A stretch of 64,000 nt of DNA from assembly GCF_029784155.1 (NCBI RefSeq), contig NC_073691.1, positions 133,420,394 through 133,484,393 on the forward strand, written 5' to 3'. The position numbers and the translations under genes are program-made. The stretch comes from Uranotaenia lowii (lineage: Eukaryota; Arthropoda; Insecta; Diptera; Culicidae). Within the stretch, counting starts at the first letter, position 1. Every line of letters begins with the position of its first letter. Positions 45,432 through 57,786 of this stretch are shown here, one piece after another. The notes beneath the pieces are model-generated. The model was not told the DNA's origin and made no database searches. It saw only the letters and a program-made list of their open reading frames with translations.

Positions 45432-47423
45432 TGCACCACCGAATATTTTGAAAAAAATACCATTGAATAGCTCAATTTATGATGCAACTTTCATCTGAAG
45501 ACACTAAAGTGGGCCATCAACTCCTTGAAGAGTTATGAAAGAAATAATGACGATAAATCTCTTTTTTTGCATAGAAAACAAACAATGGTCGAACAACTGC
45601 ACTCACATATGGAGGTAGTGCGCACTTCTAACAACATGGAAACAAAAGAACTCACCAAAGTAGGTAAAAAACACTAGTTTTTCGTGCTTTGCAGACTGCC
45701 CCTACTCACATAACAGTCCCATATGAATTTTCGTCATTTTAGGTCAACATAGGGCTTCAAAATAAAACACTAAAAATAGAGGTTTTGTTCTAGAAATTTC
45801 GAAAAAAATATCAATTTGTTACTGTCCTATAAGAAATATACCCGAATAACAGTCCCATATGTGAAATACCACGGATTTGGTTACTTTTCAATGCTTCTTT
45901 CGGCGAAATAGTCTTTGATTTATTGCTTTGAATCATTTAAAAAAATAAAACTCACTTGATGTCGAATGATGCACACTAGTTTTTGAAGGCAGGTCTGACT
46001 TCCTTAGGAATGACTTCCTGAGCGAAAAACTATCGGATAAAATCAAAAATCGTAAAAATATTCCACTTAAAATGTGGAATTTACGATATTTTTCCAAAAG
46101 TATGTTTCTTTTTCAGAAAATTGCATTTAGAAGTTCAAAATGATCAAATTTAAGTCTAAGAAAGTAGCTTGGTGAGAAAAAAAATTTCTGTATGGGACTG
46201 TTATGGCTACTCGCAAAAGTTTTCAAATATGGTCGATTAACAGTCCCATAATGAATAAAAATAGTGCTCTCGACCTTACCAATAACCCAATTTCGAAAAT
46301 TTCAGGTCTTACGATTTATTATGACAACCTAGAAACGATTTTCGTTTATGCTGAAAGTGGTGATCACAATTTAAGAATGTATTCCAAAACAGGAAAAGCT
46401 GATTTTCTCGCTTGCTTGTTTTCGAATATGGGACTGTTATGAAAGTAGGGGCGGTAGAGTGTTGCAGCTAAACTGACTTCATATTATGTCCAAAAATCTA
46501 ATAACGTATTCGTTTATACCCAGTTTTGCACCAGGTCACAACAAGTTTTGCAAATTTTGCTGTCATTTTTAGAAGTTTATGCGCTCAGTTTTGCATCCGT
46601 AATTCCACAGATTTGATTTAAAATGGACGGTGGAACACTGAAGATTCGTTTGTGAGCGATCGAGGGAGCAAAACACTGACGACGAATTATGTTCGTTCTA
46701 GTATGGTAAACCTCAAAACTAGGCGAACGGAGAAAACGAATATGGTAAAAGTATCATATTTTCAATGCCATATTACCTACAATGGGAATGATGCTTTTTA
46801 CAGCCTGAGCTGGCCATACTGAGCTCTTCGATTATTTCTACATTTGTGCCACACTCTTTGTTTTTGATCGATGGGAAAGGATTTTGGTGTCCAGTGCTTA
46901 GTTCCCGATATAAAAACTATGTAAAGCACGTCTATATTTCATTTTTTAATCACATTTTTGTGATCCCAAACACAGGGACTGAACCTTCTACTATTGGCAT
47001 TGATTATGCTACACAATGATCTTTGATCGAAAAGTTAATAAGTTATATAGCATATGATCAGGTTGTAAAAGCAATATTCCCATTATTTGTTATATCACAT
47101 TAACAATACGATACTAAGAATTTTAGTTAAAATTTAAAGTCAGTTATGCTGCAAACACTCTACAAAGCACCAAAAAGAAGTGTTTTTTACCTGTTTCGGT
47201 TAATTCTATTGTTCCCATGTTGTAAGAAGTGCGCGCTACCTCCATATGTGAGTGCAGTTGTTCGACCATTGTTTGTTTTCTATGCAAAAAAAGAGATTTA
47301 TCGTCATTATTTCTTTCATAACTCTTCAAGGAGTTGATGGCCCACTTTAGTGTCTTCAGATTAAAGTTGCATCATAAATTGAGCTATTCAATGGTATTTT
47401 TTTCAAAATATTCGGTGGTGCAG
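45432..47423. repeat. foldback L: inverted arms of about 288 bp around a 0.65-kb loop
   Basis: The left arm (45432-45694 plus 46457-46482) is the inverse of the right arm (47137-47423). Shared strings include TGCACCACCGAATATTTTG, GGCCCACTTTAG/CTAAAGTGGGCC and AACAATGGTCGAACAACTGC. The left arm is interrupted by element K. The loop (46483-47136) has no recognisable gene. Confidence 0.85.
45695..46455. mobile_element. TIR element K with iterated ATAACAGTCCCATA
   Basis: The ends CTGCCCCTACTCACATAACA and the inverse of TGTTATGAAAGTAGGGGCGG frame about 760 bp. ATAACAGTCCCATA, or its inverse, occurs five times (about 45711, 45848, 46196, 46238, 46430). It sits inside the left arm of foldback L; the uninterrupted right arm shows the empty site. 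The duplication is AG or, with one mismatch, a 4-bp TAGA. Confidence 0.75.
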
Positions 47424-48955
47424 ACGGTACTTTTAGACGCCATTTAAAGTTTATTTACAAGTTTTCATGTTGAAGGTCTTTATTTATTTTTTTTTCAACT
47501 ATTTTATTTGGATAGCTGATAAAATTTCAATGCATTTTGATTTGCTATTTTATAATTTCCGTTGAAAAATAACAGAGTTATGTAGCTTTGAAAAATGGTT
47601 ATTTTTATTGACAAAAAAATCTAACCAAAGCTAACTCAAAAAATAAAAATGTTAGAAATCTGAAAAAATGCATGTGCTTTTAAGTCGCAAACATGAACCA
47701 AATTTTCAATTTTGGGGAAAATCTGAAGACCCCCGGAGCAAATTGTCAGATAATAAAAAAAACCCCTCATCTGACATGTCAAATGCATAATAGATTTCAT
47801 GAAAGTTTTTTATCTGAGAAATGCCTTGAAATCATAATAATTATGGGTTTCGGTTATTTTTGCAATGATATCAACTAGCAGTTCAACATTTTATATACAA
47901 ACGACGTTGAAAAACTGCAAACTGAAATGACAACTCGTGTAAAATTTGGTTAAAGATTTGTCAACTTTTTGAAGCCTTGGCACACTTAAAAGAAGAGGTG
48001 ATCTTTTTTTTAAATAAAAAACTGTTACAATATTACTTAAATGCGCACATTGTTTTTCACATTATTTTAGCTTTGTTAAGATTTTTTAATGCATATTTTT
48101 GCTTTATTGTGATAACAATGCGCATTTTTTTTCGAATTGTCCGCAAAATTTTTACTTAAAATCATTATTAGAAAGAACTTTTTATTTCGAATAACTTTGT
48201 TCAAAGAACAACTTTGATGAGTGCATCAGAGTTAAATTAATAATTTCATGGAGAAAAAATGCTACCTTCGATCATTAACACAAACATCAAAAAGGTTTTT
48301 TTTTCATTATTTGGTTCTTTGGTTTTGATTCGGCCATCGGCAAAATATAAAACCGGGTCAATATGCACATGACCAACAAAATTCAACCCGTAAGAAATCA
48401 AAGTGTTTTGAAACACGAGGTCCTCCGACATTCACAGTAAGTAGGCCAGGAGTGAGCGGGCTCTCAATGAGTTTGTTTACAAACATAAGATTATTTGCTC
48501 AGCTTTTCTATGGTTTGTTGGTAAACAACCTCTATGAGTTCCGCAGTTGCATAGCCTAAATAGCCAAAATGGATGAATCGGGAATTTGATGTACGGGGTA
48601 ATACTTCCTATGTATACACACACCTTGGAAGAAATGTTAGTAAATAGGCAGTCACATCTTGGTGTCATACCGTCATCCTATGCTGTACAATTGAGCAAGG
48701 AGTCTAGAAGGATAACAAATCTCATCTAGGTTGCATATTATCACCACGTGCATGAACAATATGCTTGGTTTAAAAATATATTAAATAATAAAATATTTCA
48801 TTTTACTAATGATATCCAATCTACTATCTGCCTACCAATTAACACTTGCGATAGTTGCTCCCGAGCCTTTCCCGTGCAGACGAAAAATAAATTCGGAAAT
48901 GAATAAAAAAATGGTTGAAAAATGAATTCTATGACATTTCATTTTCAAATTATGA
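47424..48955. other. no gene recognised
   Basis: AT-rich; inverted AATGCGCA words at 48040 and 48118 hint at another decayed TIR element. Confidence 0.3.
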
Positions 48956-49150
48956 ATGGGCTTGTGATATAGCTCAGTTGGCAAGTCAGTTGCTCCTGAG
49001 CCGATGTCCGTGAGTTCGAGCCAAGAGTAAACATCGATCACAGTTGTATTGGATAAGTTTTTCAATGACTGTCCGCCAACTGCATTGTTGATATGAGTCG
49101 CGAATGACATAAAGATGTCAAAAGGACTATAATCGAAACAAAACAAAATT
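48956..49150 (+). repeat. tRNA-derived SINE
   Basis: It has a pol III A box (TAGCTCAGTTGG, about 48970-48981) and B box (GAGTTCGAGCC, 49012-49022), spaced as in tRNA, followed by a tRNA-unrelated body and an A-rich end (AATCGAAACAAAACAAAA). A cloverleaf does not close well, so it is a SINE rather than a tRNA gene. It is followed within 60 bp by the 7-bp satellite. Confidence 0.8.
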
Positions 49151-49206
49151 AATAGAGAATCGCTCACAATAACAAAATATGGCAATTCCAGAAAATAGAA
49201 AACAAA

Positions 49207-52200
49207 AGATAGACGATAGAAGATAAAAGATAGAAGATAGAAGACAGAAGATAGAAGATAGAAGATAGAAGATAGAAGATAGAAGATAGAAGATAGAAGA
49301 TAGAAGATAGAAGATAGAAGATAGAAGATAGAAGATAGAAGATAGAAGATAGAAGATAGAAGATAGAAGATAGAAGATAGAAGATAGAAGATAGAAGATA
49401 GAAGATAGAAGATAGAAGATAGAAGATAGAAGATAGAAGATAGAAGATAGAAGATAGAAGATAGAAGATAGAAGATAGAAGATAGAAGATAGAAGATAGA
49501 AGATAGAAGATAGAAGATAGAAGATAGAAGATAGAAGATAGAAGATAGAAGATAGAAGATAGAAGATAGAAGATAGAAGATAGAAGATAGAAGATAGAAG
49601 ATAGAAGATAGAAGATAGAAGATAGAAGATAGAAGATAGAAGATAGAAGATAGAAGATAGAAGATAGAAGATAGAAGATAGAAGATAGAAGATAGAAGAT
49701 AGAAGATAGAAGATAGAAGATAGAAGATAGAAGATAGAAGATAGAAGATAGAAGATAGAAGATAGAAGATAGAAGATAGAAGATAGAAGATAGAAGATAG
49801 AAGATAGAAGATAGAAGATAGAAGATAGAAGATAGAAGATAGAAGATAGAAGATAGAAGATAGAAGATAGAAGATAGAAGATAGAAGATAGAAGATAGAA
49901 GATAGAAGATAGAAGATAGAAGATAGAAGATAGAAGATAGAAGATAGAAGATAGAAGATAGAAGATAGAAGATAGAAGATAGAAGATAGAAGATAGAAGA
50001 TAGAAGATAGAAGATAGAAGATAGAAGATAGAAGATAGAAGATAGAAGATAGAAGATAGAAGATAGAAGATAGAAGATAGAAGATAGAAGATAGAAGATA
50101 GAAGATAGAAGATAGAAGATAGAAGATAGAAGATAGAAGATAGAAGATAGAAGATAGAAGATAGAAGATAGAAGATAGAAGATAGAAGATAGAAGATAGA
50201 AGATAGAAGATAGAAGATAGAAGATAGAAGATAGAAGATAGAAGATAGAAGATAGAAGATAGAAGATAGAAGATAGAAGATAGAAGATAGAAGATAGAAG
50301 ATAGAAGATAGAAGATAGAAGATAGAAGATAGAAGATAGAAGATAGAAGATAGAAGATAGAAGATAGAAGATAGAAGATAGAAGATAGAAGATAGAAGAT
50401 AGAAGATAGAAGATAGAAGATAGAAGATAGAAGATAGAAGATAGAAGATAGAAGATAGAAGATAGAAGATAGAAGATAGAAGATAGAAGATAGAAGATAG
50501 AAGATAGAAGATAGAAGATAGAAGATAGAAGATAGAAGATAGAAGATAGAAGATAGAAGATAGAAGATAGAAGATAGAAGATAGAAGATAGAAGATAGAA
50601 GATAGAAGATAGAAGATAGAAGATAGAAGATAGAAGATAGAAGATAGAAGATAGAAGATAGAAGTTAGAAGATGGAAGATAGAAGATAGAAGATAGAAGA
50701 TAGAAGATAGAAGATAGAAGATAGAAGATAGATGATAGAAGACAGAAGACAGAAGATAGAAGGTAGATGATAGAAGATAGAAAATAGAAGATAAAAGATA
50801 GAAGATAGAAGATAGAAGATAGACGAAATAAGAGAGAAGATAGAAGATAGAAGATAGAAGATAGAAGATAGAAGATAGAAGATAGAAGATAGAAGATAGA
50901 AGATAGAAGGTAGAAGATAGAAGATAGAAGATAGAAGATAGAAGATAGAAGATAGAAGATAGAAGATAGAAGATAGAAGATAGAAGATAGAAGATAGAAG
51001 ATAGAAGATAGAAGATAGAAGATAGAAGATAGAAGATAGAAGATAGAAGATAGAAGATAGAAGATAGAAGATAGAAGATAGAAGATAGAAGATAGAAGAT
51101 AGAAGATAGAAGATAGAAGATAGAAGATAGAAGATAGAAGATAGAAGATAGAAGATAGAAGATAGAAGATAGAAGATAGAAGATAGAAGATAGAAGATAG
51201 AAGATAGAAGATAGAAGATAGAAGATAGAAGATAGAAGATAGAAGATAGAAGATAGAAGATAGAAGATAGAAGATAGAAGATAGAAGATAGAAGATAGAA
51301 GATAGAAGATAGAAGATAGAAGATAGAAGATAGAAGATAGAAGATAGAAGATAGAAGATAGAAGATAGAAGATAGAAGATAGAAGATAGAAGATAGAAGA
51401 TAGAAGATAGAAGATAGAAGATAGAAGATAGAAGATAGAAGATAGAAGGTAGAAGGTAGAAGGTAGAAGGTAGAAGGTAGAAGGTAGAAGGTAGAAGGTA
51501 GAAGGTAGAAGGTAGAAGGTAGAAGGTAGAAGATAGAAGATAGAAGATAGAAGATAGAAGATAGAAGATAGAAGATAGAAGATAGAAGATAGAAGATAGA
51601 AGATAGAAGATAGAAGGTAGAAGGATAGGAAGGTAGAAGGTAGAAGGTAGAAGGTAGAAGGTAGAAGGTAGAAGGTAGAAGGTAGAAGGTAGAGAAGATA
51701 GAAGATAGAAGATAGAAGATAGAAGATAGAAGATAGAAGATAGAAGATAGAAGATAGAAGATAGAAGATAGAAGATAGAAGATAGAAGATAGAAAGATAG
51801 AAGATAGAAGATAGAAGATAGAAGATAGAAGATAGAAGATAGAAGATAGAAGATAGAAGATAGAAGATAGAAGATAGAAGATAGAAGATAGAAGATAGAA
51901 GATAGAAGATAGAAGATAGAGATAGAAGATAGAAGATAGAAGATAGAAGATAGAAGATAGAAGATAGAAGATAGAAGATAGAAGATAGAAGATAGAAGAT
52001 AGAAGATAGAAGATAGAAGATAGAAGAAGATAGAAGATAGAAGATAGAAGATAGAAGATAGAAGATAGAAGATAGAAGATAGAAGATAGAAGATAGAAGA
52101 TAGAAGATAGAAGATAGAAGATAGAAGATAGAAGATAGAAGATAGAAGATAGAAGATAGAAGATAGAAGATAGAAGATAGAAGATAGAAGATAGAAGATA

Positions 52201-53209
52201 GAAGATAGAAGATAGAAGATAGAAGATAGAAGATAGAAGATAGAAGATAGAAGATAGAAGATAGAAGATAGAAGATAGAAGATAGAAGATAGAAGATAGA
52301 AGATAGAAGATAGAAGATAGAAGATAGAAGATAGAAGATAGAAGATAGAAGATAGAAGATAGAAGATAGAAGATAGAAGATAGAAGATAGAAGATAGAAG
52401 ATAGAAGATAGAAGATAGAAGATAGAAGATAGAAGATAGAAGATAGAAGATAGAAGATAGAAGATAGAAGATAGAAGATAGAAGATAGAAGATAGAAGAT
52501 AGAAGATAGAAGATAGAAGATAGAAGATAGAAGATAGAAGATAGAAGATAGAAGATAGAAGATAGAAGATAGAAGATAGAAGATAGAAGATAGAAGATAG
52601 AAGATAGAAGATAGAAGATAGAAGATAGAAGATAGAAGATAGAAGATAGAAGATAGAAGATAGAAGATAGAAGATAGAAGATAGAAGATAGAAGATAGAA
52701 GATAGAAGATAGAAGATAGAAGATAGAAGATAGAAGATAGAAGATAGAAGATAGAAGATAGAAGATGGAAGATAGAAGATAGAAGGTAGAAGGTAGAAGG
52801 TAGAAGGTAGAAGGTAGAAGGTAGAAGGTAGAAGGTAGAAGGTAGAAGGTAGAAGGTAGAAGGTAGAAGGTAGAAGGTAGAAGGTAGAAGGTAGAAGATA
52901 GAAGATAGAAGATAGAAGATAGAAGATAGAAGATAGAAGATAGAAGATAGAAGATAGAAGATAGAAGATTGAAGATAGAAGATAGAAGATAGAAGATAGA
53001 AGATAGAAGATAGAAGATAGAAGATAGAAGGTAGAAGGTAGGAGGTAGAAGGTAGAAGGTAGAAGGTAGAAGGTAGAAGGTAGAAGGTAGAAGGTAGAAG
53101 GTAGAAGGTAGAAGGTAGAAGGTAGAAGGTAGAAGGTAGAAGATAGAAGATAGAAGATAGAAGATAGAAGATAGAAGATAGAAGCTAGAAGATAGAAGAT
53201 AGAAGATAG
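49207..53209 (+). repeat. 4-kb satellite of a 7-bp unit (GATAGAA)
   Basis: About 570 tandem copies of GATAGAA. Blocks of the variant GGTAGAA appear at about 51446-51530, 51613-51690, 52784-52893 and 53030-53140. Rare phase slips occur, for example near 51618, 51691, 51793, 51919 and 52022, and diverged units around 50660-50830. Any minus-strand frame reads an endless FYLLSSI heptapeptide because the unit has no stop in that strand; this is not a gene. Confidence 0.98.
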
Positions 53210-54406
53210 TGTCAATGTCAATCACATCACTACAATAAGTAGCTTCGACGAGAATCATTGAAGTTTCGCGTGAATTTCTGTTATATTACTGATATTTTAT
53301 GTTTTGAATAAAACTTCTCTTTTGTTTCAAGTTTCGGCTTTGACTTGGTTGATCATGTTTTAGAATTTCCAATTCAGGGTGTCAAAAGTTCAGTCTGTTT
53401 GAGCCAACTTTTCCGATTGAAAGATTTTATTTGAAAACCAATTATTTTGTGCTTTTTTATTTGAATCTTACTTGCGAGTGATAAGATATTTCGAATGCAA
53501 TTGAGCACGTCTGACTCATTTCGGCAGCGTTTTTAATCAAAATTCTTCTGTTTATGGCAATTTCTGTCTCCGTGGGCTATAAAACACTAAATCATACCAC
53601 CCACAAGCGCCACATCAAAAAAACAGACCGCCAACTTCACTCACTTTTGGTAATGTTCACAGATAAAACAACACCCTTTAACTTGCCTGATTGTTAGCGA
53701 CAGTGTTTAGCTTAAAAGCACATACTACAAGTCGGTAGGTACACATCATAATTTGCCCCCGCGCTTATCGTCTTCGTTTGTTAACTATAGATTTATCAGC
53801 ATGTGGTATGCTTTCGCCGATATCAGTAGAGCACTTACCCGGTTGTCCGGACTCCGGACTGCATTTCATCGATAGTGAAAAGGGGAATTATGCGAGCATG
53901 CATAAGTTGGAATGTGATAAACATCGCCCGTCCGGCTTCGAGGCAATTTTGTTTAGTTTTCCCTCCACTGGGACCAACATGAAGCAGCTGGAGCAACACG
54001 TGGTGACGTCTTCAAGGGCATCATAATTGTCAAGGTTTGCCGAGCTTGTGCGAAAGGATGGATGGCTGCTGGCTAGTTCGCTGAATTCACGTGCGTGTGG
54101 GACGTTTATTTGCGTCGAAATAGGAAAAGCTTCCAAAAATGTTGGAACTGATTTTTAGTTGTTGGTAATAATTTCTTCGCTTTATAGCGTCGCGCTTATC
54201 AGATTGCGCACCATCAAATCAGAAGGCCCCGTGTTCTTAATATTTAGATATGTAAGCTTATGCTCCATACACATTCTGGAGAATGTATCATATTCATAAC
54301 TAATTTTACAGATGTTTGTAATACTCTCTGACCAACATATAGGACCCCTTCAAACCCCTTTGTATAAGCATTCAATGGTAATATGGAGTGTTTGGAAGTG
54401 TTTTAA
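53210..54406. other. no gene recognised
   Basis: Open frames of 82 codons occur on both strands at 53778-54136 without recognisable domains. A GGGTAAGTG donor-like site on the minus strand near 53840 is unsupported by other exon evidence. Confidence 0.35.
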
Positions 54407-54407
54407 G

Positions 54408-54545
54408 AGTTGAGGTGGTTTAGCGGAAAGGCTGGCACGAGTCTGTTAAATTATGCGTACTGGGTTCGATTCTCGGTATCAGCTAGGAAACTGGTGCGCC
54501 AGAGCATAATTGACTCCCTTCGGGCCCGAGGGAGACCACCTAGCG
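54408..54545 (+). repeat. tRNA-like head fused to LINE ORF2 fragment
   Basis: 54408-54482 resembles a tRNA: AGTTGA pairs with a downstream TCAGCT as an acceptor stem, and CTGGG/CTCGG close a T-arm around TTCGATT (B box GGGTTCGATTC). Directly after it, 54488-54545 matches the left-edge LINE near 2680-2728 (CGCCAGAGC, then CCCTTCGGGCCCGAGG). Probably a SINE-like or template-switch product. Confidence 0.6.
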
Positions 54546-54954
54546 CTCATGAGTCAAACTCATCCTCTGGTACCAAAATAACATTGTGGTTCCAACAGAA
54601 ACTCATGATGTGATACTAAAATGTAAGTTCCATACGTTTACTAACAGAAGTTAATAAGTTGAGAACATTGATTAGCAACCTTTTGAGTCGGAAGAGACAA
54701 AACCTAAAAATTTTCAATATGGCTACATTAAAGGTTAATTTTTGTTGTTTTCAATTTAAATAATTACATATGAATCATCAATGACCATAAGATTAAAAAA
54801 AACGATAAAATCTGAATAGTTTTTGTTTTACTAACTCTTGAATACTGTTAAATGAACTATGTTAAATCTGATTTTGTTTACAATTTGTACATGGATTGTC
54901 TTCTGGATCATCAACTCTTCGAACATGGTTTGTTTGATATCAATTTTTTTTTTT

Positions 54955-55143
54955 GAAAACGCTGGTTTCAGTGGTTGAATTGAGTTATCTTTATTCTTGT
55001 TTCGTCACAGTCTAGTCATTACATAACTACACAATTCAATAGCGATTACTATTGTCGCATTCTACTTCTCATATTCCCTAACCCTAACCCTAACTCATTT
55101 GTCAATGAGTACTTTGATACTCGAACTCAGAATATCTGGCAAC
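54955..55143 (-). repeat. possible LTR of a decayed copia element
   Basis: On the minus strand it begins TGTTGCCAGATATTC after the RNase H remnant and contains AATAAAGATAAC. It includes three TTAGGG units (55076-55094 on the plus strand as CCCTAA). No partner LTR was found, so the boundaries are tentative. Confidence 0.35.
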
Positions 55144-55289
55144 ACTGTTGTGTAACCACGAACTCAATTTGAGTAGCTCGCCTAACCCTGTGATGATGTA
55201 AACATTTGTACCGCGTTTATCATCATCATGATATATTGTTCTTGATTGCGAATTGGACAAACAAACAATGTTTTGGTTTGGCTCGTGGC

Positions 55290-56110
55290 AGCAGAAATCG
55301 GTTACTGCCGTGAGAAGACCGTAAGCTCTTGGTAACTCACGGGTGCTCACCGTAAGCTGATCCTCAGTGGAGATGTGTGGCAAAGATAGCTGACCGCTTC
55401 TTATGATGTCTCTGATGAAAGCATACTCGTAAGCTGATCCTCAGTGGAGATGTGTGGCAAAGATAGCTGACCGCTTCTTATGATGTCTCTGATGAAAGCA
55501 TACTCACGTCAAGATGCTTCATTTGCTGATGGGTCCGCGCCTTTCCAGGTACTGGATACAAGGGATGTTGTCCTCCATTGACGTGGAAGGAGTGCTAACC
55601 ACACCCAATTCACCTAGGAAGTTTGTTGACCACAAACTTTCCTTGACTGTATAGCAAAGGGCTCCTATCTCAGCTTCGGTCGACGACAGACTGACCATCT
55701 GCTGAAGTTTCGTTGACCACAAAACTAGATTCCCGAAGATCATGTAAGCATCACCTGATACAGATCATCGATCATCGGAGTCTTTAGTAAAATTTGCATC
55801 AGCATATCCGATGAGTGGTTCCGATTTCGCGTTTCTGCGGAATACCAACGCCATATCGATCATACGTCGAAGGTATCGCAGAACACGCTTTAGGCCTGAC
55901 CAATGCCTCTCCGACAGGCTGGCCTGATATTTACTAAGTGCTCAAACCGCAGCACTGATGTTCGATCTCGGAGATGACTGAAAACAACCGATCGAATCGT
56001 TGAACGGCTGCTCGATGATAACCTCACCATCGTTCATCTGCGTCCATCGAACATTCATGTCAGAAATAGAATGGGTTTCCTGTAACCAGGGTTAAATTAA
56101 CCGCTTCCCA
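55290..56110 (-). pseudogene. copia RT/RNase H remnant
   Basis: Minus-strand pieces read FRRNAKSEPLIGYADANF, LVLWSTKLQQMVSLSSTEAE (RNase H), then YAFIRDIIRSGQLSLPHIST and EDQLTVSTRELPRA, the copia C-terminus. Stops and shifts separate the pieces. It is not close to the copia at 25.3-29.8 kb. A 77-bp tandem duplication lies inside. Confidence 0.75.
55352..55505. repeat. 77-bp perfect tandem duplication
   Basis: The unit starting GTAAGCTGATCC at 55352 repeats exactly at 55429. It falls in the RNase H tail of the copia remnant. Confidence 0.9.
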
Positions 56111-57780
56111 AATCTCGCTCTCATCCAGGACTGCTTACTTAATAGTACGCTAACTGCAGCACTGATGTTCGGCATCGAAATATCTGCAAACGACCAATCA
56201 AATCGTTGAACGGCTGCTCAGTGATAACCTCACTTCTTCCAGTCCGGGTCTCGTTTTCTGTCATGGCTGTGGTGGTCTTCCGGAAAAAGCAGTCCCCATG
56301 GCCCAAAGCTTGCTGACGATTCGAAGTTGCTCTTCCTCATCATCAGCGGTTACGTTAGCCACGTAGCGTTGAGTAGCTTCTCCTGTTCGCTTTCTGCGCC
56401 GGTTCGGGATTGACGGAATCTTGATCATCATCGTCATCTTCATCATCGCTACTCTCGTAGTCGCTCTCGTCTCGCGCCATACGCTGACCGGCACCGGTAT
56501 CGAAGATTCGTTGATTTCTGTGGCTGGCTCAGCACGCGGCCGTATAGAATTTCTTGCATGTTGCTTTCTGGTAACCCCAAATAAACAACATCTTGTAGCA
56601 GTACTTCGTGAGGGAGCACTCGCCCGTAATGCCTCGGAAATAAAGGAATGGCTGAAATCGCTGGAAACTAATCGTTCGCTTTAACCTCCTCATCCGCAGC
56701 ACCCGGAACAGCTTCCAAACATCGAATAGAAGCTTGGGTATGCAAACCGCAGCGCAGCTACAAAGCATGCGAATAATCCTCTCGACTTGCAGCTTCATGT
56801 CTTTTCGCTCCGTTGCTTCAACGCTTCGAGCGCTCCATAAAATCGGAGGGCAACGTTCTGCTACATGTGACTCATCTGGATCCAACGCAGTGCTGAAGTA
56901 TCCGGGAACTAACCGTCGCCCAAAACATCTCCTCCAAAGCCACAAAAAAATCGCACTGTGGGGTTGGATGAGCTCACGAGTACTGATCGTTGCGTGGCTC
57001 CCAATCACAAGAGTAACCCTCTTGGCAAACAGCTTCTTCCAATCTCCGATACGGGCTAATCCTCCATCTGGAGCATTAGTACCTGACCAATCCCGGTTGC
57101 AGATCCCGAGAGTCCTCCTCCCGGCCGTCGGAAATAATACCACTGATCACACTGACATGACACTTAGTACAAAAATTCAACCATTTTCTGTCTTTTATTT
57201 TGTCAGATTTTGGTTCGCAATACCGACGGCAGGAGGCGAACCTGAAAAATGTGACAAAAAATGCTCTGTAGGAAAAATGTACCTGTTTAGCCCGATTGTA
57301 TCGTAGAAATTGTCTGTTTTTTTTAAAGTTGGGTGGCATTTCCTAACTGGGATAGCATTTCTTCAAATCGATCGATGCGCACTCAGGAATTGATAATGCA
57401 TACACTTGGAAAAATTATCCAGAAAACGAAATCGAGTGTCCAGTCAGTATGGTCAGTGATAAAACCATGCTGTTAATCGCAGCGCGGCTCGTGTTGGCAT
57501 CGAGAGTAACCCTCTCGGAACCCGACTTCTCGGCCTCGAACTCCAGTGGCACCTTCTGGCTGACCTGGAGCATCTCGTGGCCTTTGTGCTGGCGATCCAC
57601 TGCTCCCTGGTCATCTGTGCTAGGATCAGCTCCTGTTTGCTGACTGCAGAGCATAGCCAAAGCACGAGAGTACCCTCTCAGCTATCAGCTCCACCCAATT
57701 GTTCCACGCTAGACCTATCGACCTTCGCGCTGAACCATCTCGGTTGCGGATCCTGGGTGCTAACGAATGATTGCGAGTGC
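56111..57780. other. GC-richer retroelement-like sequence, unassigned
   Basis: A second version of the 55940-56030 block (GCAGCACTGATGTTCG, TCGTTGAACGGCTGCTC) lies at 56155-56235. A minus-strand acidic stretch (ESSDDEDDDDQDS, about 56420-56470) resembles the linker between copia integrase and RT. Upstream frames of 190-204 codons occur on opposite strands without domains. Probably more of the decayed copia element or another retroelement. Confidence 0.4.
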
Positions 57781-57786
57781 TTAACA

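Noticed and set aside
48956..49030. Functional tRNA gene
   Set aside because: A and B boxes are present, but the acceptor and other stems do not close and an A-rich SINE body follows.
49127..53258. Two overlapping 1364-codon minus-strand frames of repeated LLSSIFY
   Set aside because: They are the translation of a 7-bp satellite. Since 7 is not a multiple of 3, every minus-strand frame gives the same heptad and lacks stops.
53778..54136. 82-codon frames on both strands as a host gene
   Set aside because: No recognisable domain, no supporting exon structure, and overlap on both strands fits chance in a GC-richer stretch.
55076..55094. Telomere or chromosome end
   Set aside because: Only three TTAGGG units, internal, next to copia remnants.
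56529..57306. Frames of 204 and 190 codons on opposite strands
   Set aside because: They overlap each other, lack recognisable domains, and lie in retroelement-like DNA.
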